A model generated the notes under the pieces. It searched no databases and had not been told where the DNA came from. It was given only the letters and a program-made list of their open reading frames with translations. From Mesoflavibacter zeaxanthinifaciens DSM 18436 (GTDB lineage: Bacteria; Bacteroidota; Bacteroidia; Flavobacteriales; Flavobacteriaceae): a stretch of 64,000 bases of DNA. The stretch's first letter is position 1, and each line of letters starts with the position of its first letter. Location: contig NZ_AULQ01000011.1 of NCBI RefSeq assembly GCF_000422365.1, positions 1 to 64,000 on the forward strand, in the 5' to 3' direction. Below are positions 50,784-60,620 of the stretch, piece after piece. The position numbers and the translations under genes are program-made.

Positions 50784-51416
50784 ATGGATTACACCGAAAA
50801 AACATATTATTACGACTACGACAGTTCTGTCATAAAAGATATTATAAAAAACGTCGAACATTTAACTTCTCAGCAAGATATTATAGAACAATTGTATCTA
50901 AAGGTTAGAGATGGTTGGCGTTATTTACCTTTTAATATTGGTTTAACAAAAGTACATTTTAAAGCTAGTAATATTGCAAAAAAACCAGATGGACATTGCA
51001 TAGATAAAGCCATTTTATACATTGCTTGTTTACGCGCCTTTAATATTCCTGCAAGGTTACATTTAGCTAAAGTATCTAACCACATTGCTACAGAACGTTT
51101 AGAAAAAGTGATTGGCACTAACGAGCTGGCACCTCATGGTTTGGTAGATGTATTTTATAATGGCAAATGGGTTAAATGTTCGCCTGCGTTTAATAAAGAA
51201 CTATGTACTATTTACAATGTAGATGTTTTAGATTTTAATGGTACCGAAGATGCTGTGTTGCAAGAATACAATAAAGACGATCATAAATTTATGACCTACA
51301 TTGAAGATTATGGTCATTTTGAAGATGTCCCTTTAGAATTTATAAAGGATACATTTAAATCAAATTATCCTAGTCTTTATGAAAGATTTAAAGGTCAGGG
51401 TCATATTGTAATTTAA
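50784..51416 (+). CDS. transglutaminase-like domain protein
   Basis: 210 residues. Transglutaminase core: KPDGHCIDKAILYIACLRAFNIPARLHLA contains the nucleophile Cys, HGLVDVFYNGKWVKCSPA the His and downstream Asp. No signal peptide, so cytoplasmic protease- or amidase-like activity is more likely than cross-linking. Substrate unknown. Starts 9 bp after the peroxiredoxin-like gene. Confidence 0.83.
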   Translation: MDYTEKTYYYDYDSSVIKDIIKNVEHLTSQQDIIEQLYLKVRDGWRYLPFNIGLTKVHFKASNIAKKPDGHCIDKAILYIACLRAFNIPARLHLAKVSNHIATERLEKVIGTNELAPHGLVDVFYNGKWVKCSPAFNKELCTIYNVDVLDFNGTEDAVLQEYNKDDHKFMTYIEDYGHFEDVPLEFIKDTFKSNYPSLYERFKGQGHIVI

Positions 51417-51640
51417 AACAAACATAATTTGCAATCAGAACTAAGTCAGATACAAGCCTTTTTAACCTTTTTATAAAAATTATTCATTCTGTAATTACAC
51501 AATTTACATCCAAATCATAATGATTTGTTCCTGAATATTTCTTAAAAAAGAAAACTCGCGAATGTTTTCTAGTATAAAAAGTTAAAAAACATTTTCAAAA
51601 AAAGATTTAAACAGTGTAAAAACTTATATTCGCGCCCATT

Positions 51641-52540
51641 ATGTGGATGTATTTAGGGCTTTTAGCAGCACTTTTTTTAGGTTTACACAACTTATGTAAA
51701 AAACATGCGGTACGTGGTAACGAATCTTTCCCTGTATTACTAGGAACTGTGGTTAGCGGGTTTATATTTATAGCTTCTTTCTATGTATTATCTATTTTTT
51801 ATCCAGAGTATGCACAGCAACATGGCTATAATTTTCAAAATATATCTTGGTCTCAACACGGGTTTATAATAATAAAGTCTTTAATAATGGCTGGATCATG
51901 GCTTCTAGCCTATCAAGCTTTAAAACATTTACCCATTACTATTGTCACACCAATTAGGTCTGCTGGTCCTTTTTTCACATTTATTGGTGCTATTTTTATA
52001 TATAAAGAAGCACCTAATGCTTATCAATGGGTTGGTTTTTTTCTTATCATTTTTTCGGTACTTCTTTATTCTAAAATAGGAAAAAAGGAAGGTATTGTTT
52101 TTAAGAAAAATAAATACATTTTCGCTATTATTGGTGCCACATTTTTAGGTGCTAGTAGCGGTTTATATGATAAATTTTTAATTCAGAGTTTAAATTTAAA
52201 TCCACAAACATTACAATTTTGGTTTAGTTTTTACACCATAATTATTTTAATACTAATTTTAAGCATAACTTGGTTTCCTTACAAGCATAAACGAGCTGCT
52301 TTTAAATTTAGATGGAGCATTATAGCTGTTGGTGTGTTACTTCAAGCTGCAGATTATTTCTATTTTAAAGCTCTACAAGATCCAGAAGCATTAATTATGC
52401 TTCTATCGGCAATAAAACGAAGTCAAATTTTGATTGCTGTTTTGGTAGGAGGCATCATTTTTAAAGAACAAAATAAGCGAAAAAAACTAGTACCTCTTTT
52501 TGGGATTTTACTTGGTGTATTTTTAATATTATACGCTTAA
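51641..52540 (+). CDS. EamA/DMT-family transporter
   Basis: 299 residues, ten predicted membrane segments in two EamA repeats (about 2-140 and 158-298); GPFFTFIGAIFIYKEAPNAYQWVGFFLIIFSVLL and AVLVGGIIFKEQNKRKKLVPLFGILLGVFLILYA are the repeat ends. Substrate unknown. The 224-bp upstream gap holds a TATATTCG (51624-51631) that could be a -7 box very close to the start, implying a short or absent leader. Confidence 0.88.
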   Translation: MWMYLGLLAALFLGLHNLCKKHAVRGNESFPVLLGTVVSGFIFIASFYVLSIFYPEYAQQHGYNFQNISWSQHGFIIIKSLIMAGSWLLAYQALKHLPITIVTPIRSAGPFFTFIGAIFIYKEAPNAYQWVGFFLIIFSVLLYSKIGKKEGIVFKKNKYIFAIIGATFLGASSGLYDKFLIQSLNLNPQTLQFWFSFYTIIILILILSITWFPYKHKRAAFKFRWSIIAVGVLLQAADYFYFKALQDPEALIMLLSAIKRSQILIAVLVGGIIFKEQNKRKKLVPLFGILLGVFLILYA

Positions 52541-52810
52541 ACGTTATTTATTAATTATTCTAGAAGTTAGTTAAAAATAATCATTTTAGTTGCATATTCT
52601 AAACACTATAACATGCTTAAGAGATCTTACATTTTAACTTTAATTAGATTGCAAAAAAGTTTTAACACTTTAATCTATAGCAATTTAGAATGTTTCTATG
52701 CAAAATTATTTAAGAAAACCTTAATCTTTTTAAATAACATTAGTAACTTACATGAATGTAGACTTTAATAAATTGTTTAGGAAAAATTATTTTCATTAAC
52801 ATATAAAACC

Positions 52811-53530
52811 TTGAGCTTTTTAAATCAAAAGATATTAAACAAAATATCTATTATAAATGTATTTATAATAGTTTGTTTTATGGCCTCTATTTTTTTAAGT
52901 CTATTTAAAGAAAAAGACTCTTTAATTTACACTTTACCCTTAACAGTTATATGTTTATTAATTAAATATATTTCTGTTAAAAACACTAAAACACACATGC
53001 TTTATGCACTAAGTTTAGTTTGTGTTATAATTGCTGATGTATTGATTTTTTCTGATTTTAAAACCAATTTTATATATATAACCCTTTTAAATGGATTGTT
53101 TTTATTATGTAATCTAGCTGTTTTAAAACGCTATTTACATGAGCAGAAAATAAAAAAAATTTTAACGCCTTCTGTTTTAATTAGTGTTGCGCTTGTGGCT
53201 TATGTGTTTTTTTATGTACTTCGATTATTAATTGAAACATTACCCAACAACCAAGTATTTTTTGCGTTTTGTACAATGTCTTTTTTTGCAGCTTTTTTTA
53301 TAGTTATAGCTCTTATTTATTTAAGTCAATTATACCAAAATGGACTAATTTTACTAATTGCAGGTATTTCTTATTTCTTTCAAATGTTTTTTAGTTTGAT
53401 TAATGAATTTTTACATTATGACAAGATATTTACAACTCTTATTGTAATAAGTCATATAGTCGCTTTGTTTTTACTTACTAAATTTATTTCTGTTACAAAG
53501 CCTACAGATACTCAAATCTCTATTGATTAA
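52811..53530 (+). CDS. polytopic membrane protein, possibly YhhN-like
   Basis: 239 residues if TTG 52811 is used; an ATG at 52880 would remove most of the first membrane segment. About eight hydrophobic segments. The layout (NGLFLLCNLAVLKRYL, VFFAFCTMSFFAAFFIVIALIYLSQL) is loosely like YhhN/TMEM86 lysoplasmalogenases, but the catalytic residues are not certain. The 270-bp gap before it contains no gene that I can support. Confidence 0.5.
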   Translation: MSFLNQKILNKISIINVFIIVCFMASIFLSLFKEKDSLIYTLPLTVICLLIKYISVKNTKTHMLYALSLVCVIIADVLIFSDFKTNFIYITLLNGLFLLCNLAVLKRYLHEQKIKKILTPSVLISVALVAYVFFYVLRLLIETLPNNQVFFAFCTMSFFAAFFIVIALIYLSQLYQNGLILLIAGISYFFQMFFSLINEFLHYDKIFTTLIVISHIVALFLLTKFISVTKPTDTQISID

Positions 53531-53927
53531 CTTGAAACCAAAATGGTTTATTTCCTGACGTATCAGTGTTTTTTGTATAAATAATACATCCAATCTTTAA
53601 CTGGCTATATAATTTTAACAAGATCATTAGCTTATTTGTTCACTCCTAGACAGTAGATAGGAATAATTACCTTATAAATATTTAACGTAAACTTATGCCA
53701 TATACTCTATTAATATAATTAGCAAGTTTTCCTTGTGTAATGGCTTCGTCTGTTAATTTATAAGTAATTTTATTATGTTTTTCTTCGATAAGCAATTAGG
53801 TGTAAGCTATTGCTTAAGCTGCTCTACTAGTGTAAGTACACTTGCTTTTTTCCGGCAGAATTTCGTGTTTCACCATCTTTAATATAGATAAATATGTTCC
53901 TAAAAATGTCAAATATTAAACCTACTT
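53531..53927. other. 397-bp gap with gene debris
   Basis: No intact gene. The minus strand keeps a 38-codon open tail (53682-53795) reading LTDEAITQGKLANYINRVYGISLR near its end, with stops upstream, and a second short frame above it. This looks like the end of a decayed protein. No hairpin terminator for the racemase operon is obvious. Confidence 0.4.
53682..53795 (-). pseudogene. C-terminal remnant of an unidentified gene
   Basis: 38 codons including the stop, helical, starting LLIEEKHNKITYKLTDEAIT. Upstream in the same frame is an immediate stop. Protein-like composition rather than random, but I do not recognise the family. Confidence 0.25.
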
Positions 53928-54587
53928 CTATAGCAAATTTATTGCACTTTCAATTTGCAATTGCGCCATATCAAGTATTGTATCGTTTTTAGGTTTAATA
54001 ATTGATAGTTCTGTACACGCCAAAACAATGGTGTGTTTTAATGCGTATGTATTACATAAATTGAAGTATGAATCCATTAAATCATCGGTTTCGGTATGAT
54101 TGTAAATAGCTTGTCTTACAGTATCAATAAGCTTCATTTCTGATGCATTAGGTACTAAAACATCTATATTATGAGCATTTAAAGCGTCTTTTATATAATT
54201 TGAAGACATGGTATATATAGAACCAAACACTACAACTTTATTTAATTGTTTAGCCTTAATAGCATTTATTGTTAAATGAATAGGATGAATAATTTGTTGT
54301 GGAATTAACATCTCATCTAGCGTTTCATGAAGTGTAATATTAGGAATTAATACATGTGAAGTTTTAAATGATTGGATGGCTGAAAATGATGGTTGTAATA
54401 CGTCTTTTAGAGCTTTTGAAGGTTTAGGAAGTAATGTGTTTATTGCATGAAAGTTAACGTTATACAGAACCAACGGACAGGTACTATAACCACCAAACTT
54501 GGCATTATATTCTTTATTAAGTGCTTGTAAATAAAAGGCTGTAGACCGACTTCCTAATCCTAAAACTACTAGTGTATTATCACTCAT
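53928..54587 (-). CDS. aspartate/glutamate racemase-family protein with one catalytic Cys missing
   Basis: 219 residues. The Asp/Glu racemase fold: LVVLGLGSRSTAFYLQALN start and TIVLACTELSIIKP with the second catalytic Cys. The first catalytic position, normally PCNTxH, reads PNITLH, so Cys is replaced by Asn. E. coli YgeA similarly has Thr there and is one-directional, so this protein may be an isomerase with altered activity. It is last in an operon with egtD and egtB, starting 2 bp after egtD. A link to ergothioneine synthesis is inferred only from position. Confidence 0.8.
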   Translation of the reverse strand: MSDNTLVVLGLGSRSTAFYLQALNKEYNAKFGGYSTCPLVLYNVNFHAINTLLPKPSKALKDVLQPSFSAIQSFKTSHVLIPNITLHETLDEMLIPQQIIHPIHLTINAIKAKQLNKVVVFGSIYTMSSNYIKDALNAHNIDVLVPNASEMKLIDTVRQAIYNHTETDDLMDSYFNLCNTYALKHTIVLACTELSIIKPKNDTILDMAQLQIESAINLL

Positions 54588-54589
54588 AA

Positions 54590-55537
54590 CTAATGGCGTT
54601 TTAAGATATAATCTGCAAAATAAGCTTTGCTGTCTAAAATTTTATCTTCTATTGTAAAATCGGTATTTGCAATAACACTATGAATTAATTTATCATTATA
54701 CTTTCTTGAAATTTCAGTATGAATTTTTTCACCTTCATCAAAATCAAACGTAGCATTCATAGCTTTAATGCTTACTGTTTGCGCTTTTGTGCTTAAAATA
54801 TAGCTTTCAGCAATACCTTTAACGGCATCATATTTTGGAAGATGTTCAAAATTATCTAAATTAAAATTGGCTTCTAACTCGTTGTTAATTCGCTCTAAAA
54901 TATTTAAATTGAATTGTGCTGTAATGCCTTTAGAATCGTTATAAGCTGGTAATACGATATCTTCAGATTTTATTAAATCTACACCCAATAAAAGCATATC
55001 ATTTTTTTGAAGGTTAGCACTTAAATTATAAATGAATTGTTGCGCTATTACATCATCCATATTGCCAATATTAGAACCTAAAAACAAAATAACCTTTGGT
55101 TTATTATTGTGTTTTAATGATGCTAAAACCTCAAAATAATCACCTTGTTTTGGTGTTACAGCTACATTTGGTAAAGTTTTATTTAAATCCTTTTGTAATA
55201 ACTGTAATGCATTTGCCGAAATATCTATAGGTATATATTCAAAATTAAAATGCTGATCTATCAAAGCTTTAAGCAAATGTTTGGTTTTTAACCCATCGCC
55301 AGCACCAAGTTCAATAAGTTCAAAATGGCTATTGGTTTTTAACTGCAAAGCCTCAATTAAAGCGTTTGTTTTGTTTTGAAAAATTTCTAACTCGCATCGT
55401 GTTAAATAGTACTCTGGCAAGTTCATTATTTCTACAAAAAGCGCATCGCCTTTTTTATCATAAAAGTATTTTGAAGGCAATGTTTTAAGAGGTTGCTCTA
55501 AACCTTTCCTAACGTCTTCTTTAAATGTATTTGTCAT
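54590..55537 (-). CDS. egtD: L-histidine N-alpha-methyltransferase EgtD
   Basis: 315 residues. EgtD/DUF2260 pattern: GLEQPLKTLPSKYFYDKKGDALFVEIMNLPEYYLTRCELEIF, SAM site ELIELGAGDGLKTKHLL, VILFLGSNIGNM, LLLGVDLIKS and the C-terminal IHTEISRKY. The enzyme trimethylates histidine to hercynine. It directly abuts egtB, which acts on hercynine. Confidence 0.95.
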   Translation of the reverse strand: MTNTFKEDVRKGLEQPLKTLPSKYFYDKKGDALFVEIMNLPEYYLTRCELEIFQNKTNALIEALQLKTNSHFELIELGAGDGLKTKHLLKALIDQHFNFEYIPIDISANALQLLQKDLNKTLPNVAVTPKQGDYFEVLASLKHNNKPKVILFLGSNIGNMDDVIAQQFIYNLSANLQKNDMLLLGVDLIKSEDIVLPAYNDSKGITAQFNLNILERINNELEANFNLDNFEHLPKYDAVKGIAESYILSTKAQTVSIKAMNATFDFDEGEKIHTEISRKYNDKLIHSVIANTDFTIEDKILDSKAYFADYILKRH

Positions 55538-56686
55538 CTATTTTACAAGTCTAATTCCTGTGTATTGCCAGCGTTGTGCTGGATTAAAAAAATTGCGATA
55601 CGTTGGTCTGCTATGGTTTTTAGACGTTGCAACAGAAGCACCTCTTAACACCATTTTACTGCTCATAAATTTTCCGTTATACTCACCTACTGCCCCATTT
55701 TCTTTTACAAAGTTTGGGTATGGTAAATAAGCGCTATTTGTCCATTCCCAGCGTTTTCCCCAATCAAATTTTCGTGATGCAATTTCCCATTCAAATTCTG
55801 TAGGCAATCGCATACCTTTCCATTCTGCAAACGCTTGCGCTTCAAAAAAACTAACATGACTTACTAGTGCTAACGGATCTACCTTTTGCAATCCAGCTAA
55901 GGTATATTGGTACCATTCATCATCTTTTTTATGCCAATATAAAGGTGCTTTAATGTTGTTTTGGTTTAACCATGTCCAACCTTCATCTAACCAAAGATTA
56001 AAATCTGAATACGCACCAGAATTCATAAATTCTAAATACTCACCATTTGTCACCAAATGGGTATGTATTTCAAAATCATTTAAGTGTACTTGATGCACGC
56101 CTAATTCATTATCATAACAAAAATCATCACCTTGATAACCAATGGTATAATTCCCAGATTTTATGGTTACTAACGCGTTATCTGTATTGTAATCTTTCAC
56201 TAAATTATAGTCGGAATTAAACACAGGAAATAACGGATTATGACCCAGCATGTATTTAACATCGGTTAACAAAAGTTCTTGATGTTGTTGCTCATGATTT
56301 AAACCAAGCGTAACCAAGTCTAACAGTCTTTTATTGGTTGTAGCGTTTAAAAGTGTCATCATGTGTTTATCTACATAACTTCTGTATTCAAACACTTTAT
56401 CAATACTTGGTCTAGACATATTGCCTCTGTTGGCTTGCAAAATACGAGAGCCAACATTATTGTAATAACTATTGAACAAAAAGTTGAAATCATCATTAAA
56501 CACCTTATAATTTTTACTGTATGTTTTTAGAATAAATGTTTCAAAAAACCAAGTAGTATGTGCTAAATGCCATTTTGCTGGACTTGCAAATTGTACCACT
56601 TGAATTGAAAAATCTTCAATAGTTAAATGCTTGCAAAATGAGAGTGTTTCTTGACGTATTTGCTGATATTTTGTGCTTAATGTCAT
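55538..56686 (-). CDS. egtB: hercynine oxygenase / sulfoxide synthase EgtB
   Basis: 382 residues from ATG 56686, whose A overlaps the TAA of the preceding frame. N-terminal DinB domain with the iron ligands in PAKWHLAHTTWFFE and GLNHEQQHQELLLTDVKYML, then the FGE-sulfatase domain ending VLRGASVATSKNHSRPTYRNFFNPAQRWQYTGIRL. It joins a thiol to hercynine with O2. Subgroup (gamma-glutamylcysteine or cysteine user) is not decidable here. No EgtA, EgtC or EgtE lies in the window. Confidence 0.93.
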   Translation of the reverse strand: MTLSTKYQQIRQETLSFCKHLTIEDFSIQVVQFASPAKWHLAHTTWFFETFILKTYSKNYKVFNDDFNFLFNSYYNNVGSRILQANRGNMSRPSIDKVFEYRSYVDKHMMTLLNATTNKRLLDLVTLGLNHEQQHQELLLTDVKYMLGHNPLFPVFNSDYNLVKDYNTDNALVTIKSGNYTIGYQGDDFCYDNELGVHQVHLNDFEIHTHLVTNGEYLEFMNSGAYSDFNLWLDEGWTWLNQNNIKAPLYWHKKDDEWYQYTLAGLQKVDPLALVSHVSFFEAQAFAEWKGMRLPTEFEWEIASRKFDWGKRWEWTNSAYLPYPNFVKENGAVGEYNGKFMSSKMVLRGASVATSKNHSRPTYRNFFNPAQRWQYTGIRLVK

Positions 56687-56984
56687 TATTCTAATCCTTT
56701 TTTTAACGGATTCCAAAACGGTTTAATTTTTAACTGTTTTGCGCTGTAACCTAATTCTTTCTTAAGATACTGATTTAAAATTAAACAAACTCTGCTAGTT
56801 GCTTACTTTCGCCTTCGGTATAGTACACAATCATATAAAAAGGGACTTGATGTGCTTTTTCTGGGTGATGGTCTTTAACCAAATCTCTACGAGTGGCTAA
56901 ACTTTCAATGGTAAGAATCTCTATACCAGAATTATTTGGTTTTTTTGTATTAAACTCAATATTTGGGATATCTTTTGGCATCAA
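56686..56984 (-). pseudogene. remnant of an AraC-type regulator between the MBL and egtB genes
   Basis: ATG 56984 directly follows the MBL stop and opens a 67-residue frame resembling the N-terminus of flavobacterial AraC regulators (KDHHPEKAHQVPFYMIVYYTEGESK), ending at 56781. A second frame (56802 to 56686) encodes LILNQYLKKELGYSAKQLKI and ends in TAATG with egtB. It may be the end of the same or another gene. Both ends fit tight operon spacing, so an internal deletion and frameshift are likely. Confidence 0.55.
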
Positions 56985-58118
56985 TTATTTCCACCAATTT
57001 TTTGTTGTAAAACTGCTATCTTTAATATATATTTCTTCACCAATTTTAGGTGTTACCACATTTAATTTTTTTGTTTTTGCTGTTGCTGTAAATCGCTCTA
57101 CAGGATCTGTCCATGAATGCATTGCAAGTTTAAATGCGCCCCAATGTATTGGCATTACTTTTTTCGCATTTACATCAATTCCGGCTTGTACCGTTTCTTC
57201 AGGAAACATATGTATGTCTGGCCACATTTTGTTGTACTGACCGCATTCTATCATGGCGAAGTCAAACGGACCGTACTTCTCGCCTATTTCTTTAAAATGA
57301 TCTGCATAACCACTATCGCCACTAAAGAAAATATTGTCATTTTTGGATTGAATTACCCACGACGACCATAATGTTTTTGCCCTATCGGATAATCCGCGAC
57401 CAGAAAAATGTTGCGCTGGTGTACATACAAATTTTAAATCATTAAACGTGGTTTCTTGCCACCAGTCGAGTTCTGTAATTTTGTTTTTATCAACGTTCCA
57501 TTCAAGTAAATGTGCACCAACGCCAAGTGGCATATAAAAGTGACCAACTTTATCTTTTAAAGCCTTTATCGATTCGTAATCTAAATGATCGTAATGATCG
57601 TGAGAAATTAGTACGGCATCAATTTTTGGTAATTGTCCAATTGTAATTGGCAATTCTTCAGAAAAACGCTTACTTCCTAAAGTTGGATGTGGCGCAGGAA
57701 CACTGCTTAACATCGGGTCTATCAAAATAGTTTTACCTTGAGTTTGCAGTAAAAATGTTGAATGCCCAAACCAAACTAACCGTGTATCACCTTTGTAATT
57801 AGCAATATTTAAAGAATCAATTTTTATTGAAGGTAAATCGTGTTCTGGTTTTGTATTTGGCTGACTTTTAAAAAAGCCCATTAACGCTTTACCCATATCT
57901 TTTAAACTCATATCGAGTTTAACATCTTTGGTGTTTTTAAATACACCATCCTTATAATTTTTTGAAGTTTTATAACTTTCAATTGCTTCTTTAGATGATT
58001 TTCCGCCAAATTGAGGACTAAATTGTAAAAATAACACCACAACCAATGCGATTGCAGCAACAACTATTACGATGCTTAACACCATTCGTTTTAAAAATTT
58101 TAAAAGTTTACGCTTCAC
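56985..58118 (-). CDS. membrane-anchored MBL-fold hydrolase
   Basis: 377 residues. N-terminal membrane anchor (MVLSIVIVVAAIALVVVLFLQF). MBL fold: LVWFGHSTFLLQTQGKTILIDPMLS, zinc motif SHDHYDHLD, HFSGRGLSD, FFSGDSGYADHF and MPIHWGAFKLA. Resembles the YvaP/NAPE-PLD-like and UlaG groups of lipid- or lactone-cutting MBL enzymes. Overlaps the Kef gene by 11 bp. Confidence 0.88.
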   Translation of the reverse strand: MKRKLLKFLKRMVLSIVIVVAAIALVVVLFLQFSPQFGGKSSKEAIESYKTSKNYKDGVFKNTKDVKLDMSLKDMGKALMGFFKSQPNTKPEHDLPSIKIDSLNIANYKGDTRLVWFGHSTFLLQTQGKTILIDPMLSSVPAPHPTLGSKRFSEELPITIGQLPKIDAVLISHDHYDHLDYESIKALKDKVGHFYMPLGVGAHLLEWNVDKNKITELDWWQETTFNDLKFVCTPAQHFSGRGLSDRAKTLWSSWVIQSKNDNIFFSGDSGYADHFKEIGEKYGPFDFAMIECGQYNKMWPDIHMFPEETVQAGIDVNAKKVMPIHWGAFKLAMHSWTDPVERFTATAKTKKLNVVTPKIGEEIYIKDSSFTTKNWWK

Positions 58119-59997
58119 TAGATTTTTCTAATTGCTTTCTAATATGTTCGCTATCCCAATGATTATCGTAGGCTACAATGCCTCGTTTAAAGTCATCTTC
58201 AAGCAATTTTTCTTGCTGTTCTATTTCTTTTCTCGCCATAAACACATAGTCTTCTTCCCGCTTAGGTTCAGAAGCTAACCGCCTTAAACTAGCTTCATCA
58301 TACTTAATAAAATTCTGTACTTGACGGTTTAAAGTATATTTTCTAAAGCCTAGTTTATTAAGTGCATCACTCGCCAACGCTAAAGATGTATCTAAAGTTT
58401 CACGGTAAATATTAGTTACATCAAGATTTAATAACTCGTAAGCGTCGTAACGGTTTTTAGTACGAACCAACATCTCAACATGCGGATATTTTTCTTTTAT
58501 AATTTTACTGATGGCTTTGGCTACAGAAACTTTGTTTGTGGCACAAATAAGCAATTTAGCTTCTGCAATTCCTGCGGATTCTAACAAATCTTCGCGTGTG
58601 GCATCACCATAATACACTTCAAATCCCATTTTACGAAGGAAATCGACACGGTTAGAATCGAAATCTAAAATGGTGGCTTCTACGCCATGAGAACGCAAAA
58701 ATCTGCCAACCGTACTACCAAAATGTCCAAAACCAACTAATATTACTTTTTGCGATTTAGCGATATGATCCATTGGTCGTTTTATAGATTCTTTAGTACC
58801 TACTTTTGGAAGAATTAACCGCTCATTGATTACTGCTAAAATTGGTGTTAACGACATAGATACTGCAGTTATTACTAGCATCATATCCATTTGTTCTTGC
58901 TCTAAAATATTAAGCTGAAAGGCGAACGATAACAATACAAATGCAAACTCACCTACTTGAGCTAAACTAAAGGTTAACAATACATTTTGATCGAGTTTTA
59001 ATTTGAAAATACGCCCTGTAATAAATAATACCAACGCTTTTATGGCAACAATAGCGAGTAAAATACCGCCAATTGTTAACGGGCTATTCGCAATCACCAC
59101 AAAATTAATAGAGGCACCAACTGCCATAAAAAAGAGACCGAGTAGAAGGTTTTTAAACGGTTCTAGCGTGCTTTCTAACTCGTGTTTAAACTCGCTTGTA
59201 GATAAAACCACACCACCTAAAAAGGCACCTAATGCAGGGCTTAAGCCTACAAATTCCATTAAATATGAAATCCCGAAAACAATTAAAAATGCAGCAGCAA
59301 TCAACAATTCTCTAACACCTGTTTTAGCTACTTTGCGCAACATAGGTATCACTACAAAACGACCAGCCAATACAATAACAACAACAGATAAAATAATGGC
59401 TAAAGTTTGTAATCCTATAGGTAAACTTTCAATTAAACTTGATGTAGAATGTGATGCTTCATTACTCGTATGTTCCGAAGAATTACTTAATAATGGTAAA
59501 GCACCAATCATAAATATGACGATGATATCTTGGAATAATAAGATGGAAAACGAGCTTGAACCAAAGGTGGTATTCATTAATCCTTTTTCCTTTATAGTTT
59601 GCAAAGCAATTGCGGTTGATGACAGTGCTACAGCCATACCAATAGCGAGTGCAACCTGCCATTCGTAACCTAAAAATACAAAGAACACATAAGTTAGACC
59701 TACTGTTAATGCCACTTGTATTCCACCCATACCAAGTATGGATTTTCGCATGTTCCAGAAATTTTTTGGTTCAATTTCTAGACCAATTAAAAACAGCATT
59801 ACTACAACGCCAAACTCTGCAAAGTGTAAAATATCTTCACCTTCTTCACCAATAAACCCGAACACATAAGGACCAATGAGTACACCTGCTAATAAATATC
59901 CAATTACCGAACTTAAACCCAATCGTTTAGCTATTGATACACAAATAATGGCACCAGCAAGAAAAACAATCGCTTCAAATAATAAACTTCCAGACAT
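58108..59997 (-). CDS. Kef-type K+/H+ antiporter (CPA2) with RCK domain
   Basis: 629 residues. Membrane domain of about 12 helices (GAIICVSIAKRLGLSSVIGYLLAGVLIGPYV, VVMLFLIGLEIEPK, LSSTAIALQTIKEKG). Then a TrkA-N/RCK NAD-binding domain (KVILVGFGHFGSTVGRFLRSHG, VYYGDATREDLLESAG) and a C-terminal tail. KefB/C proteins are gated by glutathione and its electrophile adducts. The preceding gene is a KefF/G-like partner, 3 bp away, as in enterobacteria. Confidence 0.92.
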   Translation of the reverse strand: MSGSLLFEAIVFLAGAIICVSIAKRLGLSSVIGYLLAGVLIGPYVFGFIGEEGEDILHFAEFGVVVMLFLIGLEIEPKNFWNMRKSILGMGGIQVALTVGLTYVFFVFLGYEWQVALAIGMAVALSSTAIALQTIKEKGLMNTTFGSSSFSILLFQDIIVIFMIGALPLLSNSSEHTSNEASHSTSSLIESLPIGLQTLAIILSVVVIVLAGRFVVIPMLRKVAKTGVRELLIAAAFLIVFGISYLMEFVGLSPALGAFLGGVVLSTSEFKHELESTLEPFKNLLLGLFFMAVGASINFVVIANSPLTIGGILLAIVAIKALVLFITGRIFKLKLDQNVLLTFSLAQVGEFAFVLLSFAFQLNILEQEQMDMMLVITAVSMSLTPILAVINERLILPKVGTKESIKRPMDHIAKSQKVILVGFGHFGSTVGRFLRSHGVEATILDFDSNRVDFLRKMGFEVYYGDATREDLLESAGIAEAKLLICATNKVSVAKAISKIIKEKYPHVEMLVRTKNRYDAYELLNLDVTNIYRETLDTSLALASDALNKLGFRKYTLNRQVQNFIKYDEASLRRLASEPKREEDYVFMARKEIEQQEKLLEDDFKRGIVAYDNHWDSEHIRKQLEKSSEA

Positions 59998-60000
59998 ACG

Positions 60001-60594
60001 TTACGCGTTTAAAATTTCTAAATCGTTAAGAAAAGAACAATTGGATAGCTGCGTTGCATTAAAATCGCCTTGCAACAAATCAATTAATTGTTCATATTTG
60101 TTGGCATAATTAAGTAAATCAACATCAGATAAATGATGCGTACCCATAACAGCAAAAGGTGGAAAATAGTTCATTCCACACAATGTAGCAGTTTGTTCAA
60201 AAGGTCTTAAAAATTCATTTATTGTATAGGTATTATAGCCTTCTGTACAATACACTTCGCGAGATCCTCCAGTAGTAATAACATTAAAAACGGTTTTATT
60301 TTTCAGTACTTTTCCGTGTGGACCGTATGCCCAATTAAACTCTAGAACTAAATCTTTCCATTGCTTTAAAATGGCTGGACTACTGTACCAATACAACGGA
60401 TGATGCCAAATAACAATATCGTGTTGAAGTAGTAACTCTTGTTCTTGTTGCACATTAATATGAAAGTTAGGATAATGCTCATACAAATCGTGAAATGTTA
60501 CGTGCGCCTTATCTTTTAATCGGTCGATAAGCGTAGCATTGACTCTTGATTTTTCAAATTTGGGATGTGCGAAAAGAATGAGTACTTTTTTCAT
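60001..60594 (-). CDS. KefF/KefG-like NAD(P)H quinone oxidoreductase
   Basis: 197 residues. Flavodoxin-like: KKVLILFAHPKFEKSRVNATLIDRL, VIWHHPLYWYSSPAILKQWKDLVLEFNWAYGPHG, ITTGGSREVYCTEG. These motifs are those of KefF/KefG/YheR, ancillary subunits that activate Kef and reduce quinones. Immediately upstream of the Kef gene. Confidence 0.9.
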   Translation of the reverse strand: MKKVLILFAHPKFEKSRVNATLIDRLKDKAHVTFHDLYEHYPNFHINVQQEQELLLQHDIVIWHHPLYWYSSPAILKQWKDLVLEFNWAYGPHGKVLKNKTVFNVITTGGSREVYCTEGYNTYTINEFLRPFEQTATLCGMNYFPPFAVMGTHHLSDVDLLNYANKYEQLIDLLQGDFNATQLSNCSFLNDLEILNA

Positions 60595-60620
60595 TGGCTG
60601 GTTTAGGTTTATTAAAAAAA

